From: Bacteriovoracaceae bacterium UBA7695
GTDB lineage: Bacteria > Bdellovibrionota > Bacteriovoracia > Bacteriovoracales > Bacteriovoracaceae
Direction: 5' to 3'
Assembly (NCBI GenBank): GCA_002482685.1
Contig: DLGL01000121.1
Coordinates: 1-11,555, forward strand
DNA: 11,555 nucleotides
Part shown: positions 6,967 to 11,555 of the stretch, piece after piece
Layout of the letters: each line of letters begins with the position of its first letter
How positions within the stretch are numbered: position 1 is the first letter of the stretch
Notes under the pieces: generated by a model
Seen by the model: only the letters and a program-made list of their open reading frames with translations
Told to the model about the DNA's origin: nothing
Databases searched by the model: none
Translations under genes and position numbers: made by a program

Positions 6967-7043
6967 TGGCGCACTGGCCAGGGTTCGAACCTGGGACCTA
7001 CCGATTAGAAATCGGTTGCTCTATCCAGCTGAGCTACCGGTGC
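6967..7043 (-). tRNA. tRNA-Arg (anticodon UCU), CCA encoded
   Basis: Read on the minus strand the 77 bases fold into a full cloverleaf: acceptor GCACCGG/CCAGTGC, U8-A9, D stem GCTC/GAGC with a GCTGGATA-type loop, anticodon stem ACCGA/TCGGT with loop TTTCTAA (anticodon TCT, reads AGA), variable loop AGGTC, T stem CCAGG/CCTGG with loop TTCGAAC, discriminator G and an encoded CCA at 6969-6967. The fifth acceptor pair is a C-A mismatch (C5-A68); all other stems pair. An own promoter lies upstream and a terminator directly downstream, so it is a single-gene transcription unit with a ~60-base 5' leader for RNase P to remove. Confidence 0.97.
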
Positions 7044-7109
7044 GCATAGACTCGTTCTTTAAAACCCATTGATTCCAAGGTGTTTCATATTCTGAGCATT
7101 TAGGGCACA

Positions 7110-7138
7110 ACTTTAACGATTGCTTCAATTCTTGTCAA
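7110..7138 (-). promoter_or_regulatory. Promoter of tRNA-Arg
   Basis: On the minus strand a perfect -35 TTGACA (7138-7133), a 17-base spacer and TAAAGT (7115-7110, four of six). The predicted start near 7103 gives a ~60-base leader before the mature tRNA. The -35 bases are almost the same ones used by the plus-strand promoter of rsgA. Confidence 0.62.
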
Positions 7139-7160
7139 TTAACTCCTTAAATTTTATGCT
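7132..7160 (+). promoter_or_regulatory. Candidate promoter of rsgA, sharing its -35 region with the tRNA promoter
   Basis: TTGTCA (7132-7137), a 17-base spacer and TATGCT (7155-7160). The predicted start near 7167 leaves only about nine bases before the rsgA ATG, with no Shine-Dalgarno sequence in the AAACTCAAACCAATT stretch. Its -35 hexamer overlaps the TTGACA of the minus-strand tRNA promoter by five bases. Confidence 0.5.
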
Positions 7161-7175
7161 AAACTCAAACCAATT

Positions 7176-8135
7176 ATGACTATCAAAGCCCGCATTTTCC
7201 GCTCCTCCAAACGACATTTTGACTGTCAGCGTTTAGATACCAAAGAACTTATAACCGCCACCGCCCTGGCCATGCTGCTTAAGGAAGACCATCTTGTGGT
7301 GGGTGATTATGTGAATCTCATCCCTCCCCCGATGCCCGGCCAGGAATGGGTCATCGAAAGCATAATTGAGCGCAAAAATTTCATTTTCCGCAACCTTCCC
7401 CGGGTTAATAAGAAAAACGTTATCGCCGCCAACATCGATGTACTTTTAGTAGTCGTCAGTGCCGGGGTTCCTGCCTATAAAAGAGGACTCGTGGACCGTT
7501 ATCTGGTCCGCTCTGATTACTGGAATATTCCGGCCTATGTGATCTTTAATAAAATGGATCTTTATGATGAGTCCGAATTCGATATTCAGTTTGAGGCTGA
7601 GCGCCTCAAGTGGCTTAATGTAGAGAGTTTTGAAGTCTCTGCCCATAACGGGGAACTTCCTCCAAAATACCTTTCTCAGGGCTTCAATGATTTATCGAAA
7701 AAGCTGGAAGGAAAAACAGCGGTTCTGGTTGGCCATTCAGGTGTGGGTAAAAGTCGTCTGATCACCGAACTCTCTGAAGGAAAGATTCAGCTCCTTAGTG
7801 GTGATACAAATCGAGCTAATAAAGGCTCACACACAACGACCTGGGCGGAACTTATCGATGGTGAGAAATTTGCCCTCATCGACTCTCCGGGAATTAGGTC
7901 TATGTCTCTTAGTGATCTGACAAAAGAAGAACTCATCATGAGCTTCTCAGATATTCAGGAGTTTGCTACCAAATGCAAATTCGTCAGCTGCAATCATGAA
8001 CAGAATAATAAAGGCTGCTATTTTCAAAAGCTAGATCAAGACGATAGGGAGTCTCAGTTGATTTTATCCCGGCTTGATTCTTATAAGAGGGTTCTAGAAG
8101 AGGTCATTGAAATTCCAGACTGGCAGAAAAAATAG
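7176..8135 (+). CDS. rsgA: Ribosome small-subunit biogenesis GTPase RsgA
   Basis: A 319-residue protein with the circularly permuted GTPase order that marks RsgA/YjeQ. An N-terminal OB-fold segment (about 1-75) is followed by G4 NKMD (N125-D128), G5 SAHNG, then G1 GHSGVGKS (186-193), G2 in GSHTTTW and G3 DSPG (236-239). A zinc-binding C-terminal domain has C267-x4-C272-x-H274-x6-C281. RsgA binds the 30S subunit and uses GTP hydrolysis in late 16S rRNA maturation and in the decoding centre check; it acts in the cytoplasm. Length is near the family norm (about 300-350). The start has no ribosome binding site and a very short predicted leader. It is divergent from tRNA-Arg, another translation gene, with apparently overlapping promoter cores, and is followed at once by a hairpin that probably ends its transcript. 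Confidence 0.95.
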   Translation: MTIKARIFRSSKRHFDCQRLDTKELITATALAMLLKEDHLVVGDYVNLIPPPMPGQEWVIESIIERKNFIFRNLPRVNKKNVIAANIDVLLVVVSAGVPAYKRGLVDRYLVRSDYWNIPAYVIFNKMDLYDESEFDIQFEAERLKWLNVESFEVSAHNGELPPKYLSQGFNDLSKKLEGKTAVLVGHSGVGKSRLITELSEGKIQLLSGDTNRANKGSHTTTWAELIDGEKFALIDSPGIRSMSLSDLTKEELIMSFSDIQEFATKCKFVSCNHEQNNKGCYFQKLDQDDRESQLILSRLDSYKRVLEEVIEIPDWQKK

Positions 8136-8161
8136 AAAGAGAGGATAATTATCCCCTCTTT
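8136..8161. terminator. Likely bidirectional terminator after rsgA and the small lipoprotein gene
   Basis: A near-perfect palindrome begins directly after the rsgA stop: AAAGAG (8136-8141) pairs with CTCTTT (8156-8161), with one A-C mismatch, and the inner GGATAATTATCC is fully self-complementary. On the minus strand it is followed by CTATTTTTT, a good T tract for the lipoprotein transcript that ends at 8233. On the plus strand the tail is weaker (TGCTTTGG). Confidence 0.55.
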
Positions 8162-8232
8162 GCTTTGGAATCTTTTTAAACGATGTCAAAATGCGCGCTA
8201 ATATCCCCAATGGCCTTGCGACCCTTTAGAAT

Positions 8233-8376
8233 CTAGCGGTACATTGACCCACGCTCATAGCGATATCCGTGTTCTTTTTTGGCGTCATCCACAGAAGAAA
8301 TTGTTCTCTCATTGTGATAAGAAGCACAACTCACCATCAGACCAAGAACGAAAAAGAGAGATAGAGTTTTTGCCAT
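8233..8376 (-). CDS. Small lipoprotein of 47 residues, unknown family
   Basis: A short gene: MAKTLSLFFVLGLMVSC then ASYHNERTISSVDDAKKEHG, ending YERGSMYR. The N-terminus is a short charged start, a hydrophobic core and a lipobox-like LMVSC with the lipidated Cys at residue 17, so the mature lipoprotein would have only 31 polar residues. A strong GGAGG (8386-8382) lies five bases upstream of the ATG, the best ribosome binding site in the right half of the window, which is the main reason to trust so small a gene. It is divergent from the gene at 8580; the 203 bases between the two starts hold nothing else I can support. Downstream, the hairpin at 8136-8161 has a T tract in its direction. The role is unknown; entericidin-like or envelope-stress peptides are similar in size only. 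Confidence 0.72.
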   Translation of the reverse strand: MAKTLSLFFVLGLMVSCASYHNERTISSVDDAKKEHGYRYERGSMYR

Positions 8377-8579
8377 AAGGGCCTCCAAAAGGGGTTTACG
8401 CACATAATTCCTATCGGTTTTATCGGCAGGATCATGAGGAAAAAGATGCCGTCAGTTGAGCATTTTAGATTCCGAGGACTTACCTACGTAAAATCTACTT
8501 ATTGAAGTATTGTCTAATGAAATTGTGCCATTTTTAGATTAGATTCCTCGTCTCACATAACCTTAAAGGGATCTATTCA

Positions 8580-9335
8580 ATGAAGGCTCTGGCATTTGTA
8601 TTACTTTCTGTTTTTCTGTTCGACTCTGCTCTGAGTTTCGGTCAGGTCCAAGAGAGATCAGTCGACTTCACTATTTCCCCCTCGTTAATTTCCGAAGGAA
8701 AAATTCAGGTTGCTTACGAATGGATCTCACCTTCAGAATTTGCGAAGAAAGATCTTTCTTTGCTGGATCTGCCCAAGATCAGCTCCCTTCATCCTGGCAA
8801 TAATCAACTGACAATTTCTAAAGTCGCCTTCATAAGCCAGAAGTCTTTTGATGAACTCTCTTACGCTAAGATGAATAACTCTACATTCATTTCTCAGATG
8901 CTAAATTCTATCAGCATCTCAAAAAAATCAGCTGATGCCTGGTCTATTACAAATAAAGTAAAAGCCTTTCAGATTCCTTTCAAAGTTAGCTTTCAACTAA
9001 AGTTTAATGAGGTTTCGGCAAGCTCTCTTGGAGCAGCGGTTTCTAATTACCTAAGAGATGAAGGAGCAGCTTCGAAGAATTCTGGCAGAGAGAGATTTTT
9101 AATTTTGGATATGACTAATTTCTCTCAACTCGTTTACCGAAATTACTCTGTCGTCTATCTTAAAGAAATCAATGCGAATGAAACTCTTGTGGTTGCAGGA
9201 GTTGTCGCGGCCATTAACATCAATTCTGCGAATCTCTTTTTTAATCATCCCCCTTTTACAACCGCAAAAGAAACAATGATGAGTAACATCAAGACTCAAA
9301 TTATGCAGATGGCACGAAGTATCCAAAAAAACTAA
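8580..9335 (+). CDS. Secreted protein of unknown function
   Basis: A 251-residue protein with an N-terminal signal peptide (MKALAFVLLSVFLFDSALS, probable cleavage after ALS at residue 19, before FGQVQ). The mature part has no cysteine, no second membrane segment and no motif I recognise; it alternates short beta-like stretches (KVAFISQKSF, FQIPFKVSFQLKFNEV, YSVVYLKEINANETLVVAGVVAAI) with Ser/Asn-rich parts, as in many soluble periplasmic proteins. The start is supported by AAAGGG (8565-8570) nine bases upstream of the ATG. Its TAA shares bases with the TAG of the convergent gene at 9332 (CTAA, 9332-9335), so no terminator fits between them. Function cannot be inferred from the neighbours. Confidence 0.78.
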   Translation: MKALAFVLLSVFLFDSALSFGQVQERSVDFTISPSLISEGKIQVAYEWISPSEFAKKDLSLLDLPKISSLHPGNNQLTISKVAFISQKSFDELSYAKMNNSTFISQMLNSISISKKSADAWSITNKVKAFQIPFKVSFQLKFNEVSASSLGAAVSNYLRDEGAASKNSGRERFLILDMTNFSQLVYRNYSVVYLKEINANETLVVAGVVAAININSANLFFNHPPFTTAKETMMSNIKTQIMQMARSIQKN

Positions 9336-9961
9336 ATCTGCACATCGCCTTCCAGAGGTTTTAAAGGCTGCCGGTCGTTTTTCTGAGGAGTGATCACAGT
9401 TTGAGGGGCGGACTTATAAGGAAGCTCCACCAAAATTTTTCCATCCTTCTGACCCATTTTTACTTTTGTTCCATCCACATCGGCAGGAACACTGAAGCTT
9501 GAACTGAAACTGGAAGTGATGCTTCCTGTAGAAGTATTTCTAACCGAGTCACCTTTAATCGTTATCACTGTGGCATTGACATCAATATTGAGCTTCTGCT
9601 CCTTACTCTGTGGAGTTAAGACCAGAACTCTGCCTTCGGTGGTTTCAGTCCATTCGGATTTAAAATTAGAAAGGGCCGGCCCCATCTGATCCATACCTGT
9701 AAATGAGTCTGACATGGCATCTTCAAAGGCCTTATCCATATCTTTAAAGAGATCCTGATCCGGTCCCAGACCATGAAGAAGTTTATCCCGCATGCGCCGG
9801 TGCATTTCTTCACGTAATTCCATCCGCCGCTTCATTCGGTCAAAAGGCGCACGCTCAGGTGGACTGCTATTATCCTGTTGAGTAATAATCTGACTGAGGG
9901 CACCCACGGCCCCCAACATGACTAATAAAATGAGACCGACGACTACGTACATCCGTTTCAT
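9332..9961 (-). CDS. Membrane-anchored alpha-crystallin/Hsp20-like protein
   Basis: A 209-residue protein. Residues 5-27 are one hydrophobic segment (signal anchor), then a Pro-containing linker and a strongly charged, Met/Arg-rich helix at about 40-60 (MKRRMELREEMHRRMRDK). Residues ~102-183 resemble an alpha-crystallin domain: the VNATVITIKGDSV strand pair, then SSSFSVPADVDGTKVKMGQKD and GKILVELP, where typical small heat shock proteins have TLPxxVDxxxIxAxxxNGVLxVxLP. The extreme C-terminus VQI could serve as an IxI/V oligomerisation tail. If correct, it is a holdase-like chaperone on the outer face of the inner membrane; most Hsp20 proteins are cytoplasmic and unanchored. No ribosome binding site precedes the ATG, but TTGACG-16-CATATT ends seven bases before it. 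It lies 24 bases after the BtuF-like gene, so it may also be read with it. Confidence 0.7.
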   Translation of the reverse strand: MKRMYVVVGLILLVMLGAVGALSQIITQQDNSSPPERAPFDRMKRRMELREEMHRRMRDKLLHGLGPDQDLFKDMDKAFEDAMSDSFTGMDQMGPALSNFKSEWTETTEGRVLVLTPQSKEQKLNIDVNATVITIKGDSVRNTSTGSITSSFSSSFSVPADVDGTKVKMGQKDGKILVELPYKSAPQTVITPQKNDRQPLKPLEGDVQI

Positions 9962-9968
9962 ATAAACA

Positions 9969-9996
9969 AATATGGTCTCTATTTTTCAGGCGTCAA
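9969..9996 (-). promoter_or_regulatory. Candidate promoter of the Hsp20-like gene
   Basis: On the minus strand TTGACG (9996-9991, five of six), a 16-base spacer and CATATT (9974-9969). The -35 lies inside the last codons of the BtuF-like gene. Seven bases separate the -10 from the ATG at 9961, so transcription would begin at or next to the start codon. Confidence 0.42.
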
Positions 9997-10777
9997 GGTC
10001 TTGCCGAATATTATTCAAGAGCTCAGACAACTGAGTTAAACCATCAACAAACAACGCCGGTCCAGGTTGCAGGTAGATAGCGGGATTTAACTCAAAAACC
10101 TTTTTATTCTTTAGGGCGCTAATAGCTTCAAAACCATCTCGGCTTGCAAAAGAGTCGAGCTTAACTTTTTTGCCGCACCAACAACCAAAAATGACATCTG
10201 GATTGAGTTCAACAACTTCCCGGTCCGTCACCTGCCTGTCTACTGCAAGGCTTCCAGTTTTATGTTTAAAAATATTTTCACCACCGCAGACTTCAATCAG
10301 CTCAGAGACCCATTGGATTGCACTCAGTCTGGGGTGATCCCATTCTTCAAAATAAACCTTCACCTTTCGTAGAGATTTTACTTTTTTGCGGTGATTCTCG
10401 ATACGTAATCTGAAATCTTCAACTAATTTAGAGGCCCGGCCCTCTTCCCCTACTATGCGGCCTAGGAGAAGTATTTGATCCAGGATCTCAGTTAGGGATC
10501 GCTGGTTAGAAATAAACACGTTTAGGCCCATCCCCACAAGCTCTTTAGCAGTATCTTTTTGGATGTCAGAAAAACCGATAATCAGGTCGGGTTTGAGGGA
10601 CTTAATCTGATCCAGATCAGACCTGACAAATTGACTCACAATGGGATGATTGGTTTTTGCCTCTGGCGGACGCTCCACATACTGAGAGACCCCTGCGATA
10701 AGGTCAGATCGACCTAGTAAATACAGAGTCTCGACTGTTTCCTCTGTGAGGCATATAATCTTAGACGGAAAACTCAT
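9986..10777 (-). CDS. BtuF-like cobalamin/siderophore-type binding protein without signal peptide
   Basis: A 263-residue protein of the helical-backbone ABC substrate-binding family (COG0614, BtuF/FepB type). From this start: SKIICLTEETVETLYLLG at the N-terminus, SLKPDLIIGF, a long backbone helix, YFEEWDHPRLSA and QWVSELIEVCGG (E144, E145, W146, W156), then LNPDVIFGCWCG (199-202) and a C-terminal YLQPGPALFVDGL. The FEEW..P..SA..W..EL and C.CG motifs are those of proteins annotated as cobalamin-binding. No signal peptide or lipobox exists with either start, so it may stay in the cytoplasm, and no btuC or btuD genes are nearby. ATG 10795 would add six residues; I prefer 10777 because CATAAT lies six bases upstream with a TTGTCG 17 bases before it, and neither start has a ribosome binding site. 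Confidence 0.82.
   Translation of the reverse strand: MSFPSKIICLTEETVETLYLLGRSDLIAGVSQYVERPPEAKTNHPIVSQFVRSDLDQIKSLKPDLIIGFSDIQKDTAKELVGMGLNVFISNQRSLTEILDQILLLGRIVGEEGRASKLVEDFRLRIENHRKKVKSLRKVKVYFEEWDHPRLSAIQWVSELIEVCGGENIFKHKTGSLAVDRQVTDREVVELNPDVIFGCWCGKKVKLDSFASRDGFEAISALKNKKVFELNPAIYLQPGPALFVDGLTQLSELLNNIRQDLDA
10731..10759 (+). promoter_or_regulatory. Candidate promoter for the DsbD/ScsB-like gene
   Basis: TCGACT (10731-10736, four of six), a 17-base spacer and a perfect TATAAT (10754-10759) on the plus strand, inside the 5' part of the BtuF-like coding region. The predicted start near 10766 gives a leader of about 56 bases that contains the AAAGGA ribosome binding site at 10811-10816. 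Confidence 0.45.
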
Positions 10778-10783
10778 TTCTAG

Positions 10784-10812
10784 ATTATGCCCCATGAGGA
10801 AGGTTTCGACAA
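10784..10812 (-). promoter_or_regulatory. Candidate promoter of the BtuF-like gene
   Basis: On the minus strand TTGTCG (10812-10807), a 17-base spacer and CATAAT (10789-10784, five of six). The next six bases lead directly to ATG 10777, so the mRNA would be leaderless. The -35 overlaps the ribosome binding site of the divergent gene. Confidence 0.48.
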
Positions 10813-10821
10813 AGGATCACC

Positions 10822-11555
10822 ATGTCTAAGTTTCTGCTGAGTCTGTTCGTTTTATCTCTATCCGTTTTTGCAGCTGAAGATCACGCAACGATCTCTCTTC
10901 AGCGAGCAGACAATAAACTTGTGGTAACCATTCATCACGATAAGGGCTGGCATACTTATTGGAAAAACCCAGGAGACTCCGGGATAGCTTCAGTCTTTAA
11001 ATTTTCAGACGGCGCAAATAAGCCGCTTGAACTCAAAGCTTTTGAGTGGCCCCTACCGGAAAAACATCTGGAGGCCGGAGATATCCTGACCATCGGTTAC
11101 GAAGGCAAGCAGCATTTCTTTTTTAACGATGCGCCTGGAATAATTAAAGCTCATATTTCAGTTTTGATTTGTAAGGACATTTGCATACCGGGTGAAGCCA
11201 AGCTCGAACTTAAAGCCGATCAAAAATTTATTTCAAACCGGGAGGCAGCTCCTTACCCCTCAGCAGAGTTAAGCAGTGCTTTTGAAATTTTACCAAAAGA
11301 AGTTTCAGTTCCCGCTCAGTTTGAATACTATGTTACCCGTCAGAAAGATCAGAACATTCTGACTCTTCACTATTCATTAAAAACGACAAAATCAACAAAG
11401 CTTCCCAAAAAATTAAATCTTCTCACCGCTTTTCCAAGTCCACCTTTTGGCTATAAAAGGGAAACACTCTACAAAGAAGGCGACACACTTTTTGGTAAAA
11501 CAGAGATCGAATGGGACGGAATCTACCAGGATCCTCCTTTTGAGCTTCCTGCCAA
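10822..11555 (+). CDS. DsbD/ScsB-type thiol:disulfide interchange protein, N-terminal part (cut by window end)
   Basis: The visible 244 residues begin with a signal peptide (MSKFLLSLFVLSLSVFA, then AEDHATIS). Residues 42-54 read GWHTYWKNPGDSG, the hallmark of the periplasmic N-terminal domain of DsbD/ScsB-like proteins, followed by FEWPLPEKHLEAGDILTIGYEG and ICKDICIPGEAKLEL with the redox pair C117-x3-C121. In this family the domain passes electrons from a central membrane domain to periplasmic partners, keeping their thiols reduced. The membrane and thioredoxin-like parts would lie beyond the window, so it cannot be checked whether this is full ScsB/DsbD or a stand-alone domain. AAAGGA (10811-10816) lies five bases upstream of the ATG. 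It is divergent from the BtuF-like gene, with only 44 bases between the two preferred starts. Confidence 0.88.
   Translation, partial: MSKFLLSLFVLSLSVFAAEDHATISLQRADNKLVVTIHHDKGWHTYWKNPGDSGIASVFKFSDGANKPLELKAFEWPLPEKHLEAGDILTIGYEGKQHFFFNDAPGIIKAHISVLICKDICIPGEAKLELKADQKFISNREAAPYPSAELSSAFEILPKEVSVPAQFEYYVTRQKDQNILTLHYSLKTTKSTKLPKKLNLLTAFPSPPFGYKRETLYKEGDTLFGKTEIEWDGIYQDPPFELPA

Noticed and set aside
6967..7043. tRNA-Arg as an attachment site for an integrated element
   Set aside because: No integrase, no repeat of the tRNA 3' end elsewhere in the window and no clear compositional shift.
8434..8505. A 23-codon plus-strand frame (MRKKMPSVEHF...) between the lipoprotein and the secreted-protein genes
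   Set aside because: Only a poor AGG three bases from the ATG, no signal or recognisable feature, and length within chance expectation.
1..11555. CRISPR arrays, insertion sequences, toxin-antitoxin or defence modules
   Set aside because: No spaced direct repeats, transposase, nuclease-helicase or small two-gene toxin-like pair with matching features was found in reading both strands.

Overview
The window has about 43-45% GC and is densely packed. Genes change strand often, intergenic gaps are mostly under 100 bases, and many products carry Gram-negative signal peptides or a lipobox. This suits a free-living or predatory Gram-negative bacterium; the gene mix and style remind me of Bdellovibrionota (Bacteriovorax-like). 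That assignment is an inference from style, not from a marker gene. I see no transposase, integrase, phage gene or CRISPR array, so this reads as ordinary chromosome with several poorly known genes.

Left part (1-4390): two tandem NAD(P)-binding SDR-type genes on the minus strand overlap by ATGA (the downstream one runs off the window). Next come an orphan gene that looks like a degenerate C-lobe of an ABC1/UbiB-type kinase, a HAD phosphatase/beta-phosphoglucomutase-like gene, a GNAT acetyltransferase and a stand-alone RNase D-type DEDDy exonuclease. Plus/minus neighbours meet tail to tail with overlapping stop codons.

Middle (4390-8580): a membrane-anchored FMN-binding glutamate-synthase-family protein; two small secreted proteins; tRNA-Arg(UCU) with its own terminator and promoter; and rsgA (ribosome-assembly GTPase). 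The tRNA and rsgA promoters appear to be back to back on one shared -35 region. A 47-residue lipoprotein gene with a good ribosome binding site lies between rsgA and the next gene.

Right part (8580-11555): an orphan secreted protein, a membrane-anchored alpha-crystallin/Hsp20-like protein, a BtuF-like cobalamin-binding protein without a signal peptide, and the N-terminal part of a DsbD/ScsB-type periplasmic thiol:disulfide protein, cut by the window end.

No single obvious multi-gene system is present. The most unusual signals are: (1) several genes with no Shine-Dalgarno sequence whose start codon lies 6-7 bases after a -10-like hexamer, which suggests leaderless mRNAs; (2) the degenerate ABC1-like protein; (3) the membrane-tethered small-heat-shock-like protein; (4) the shared-core tRNA/rsgA promoter pair.
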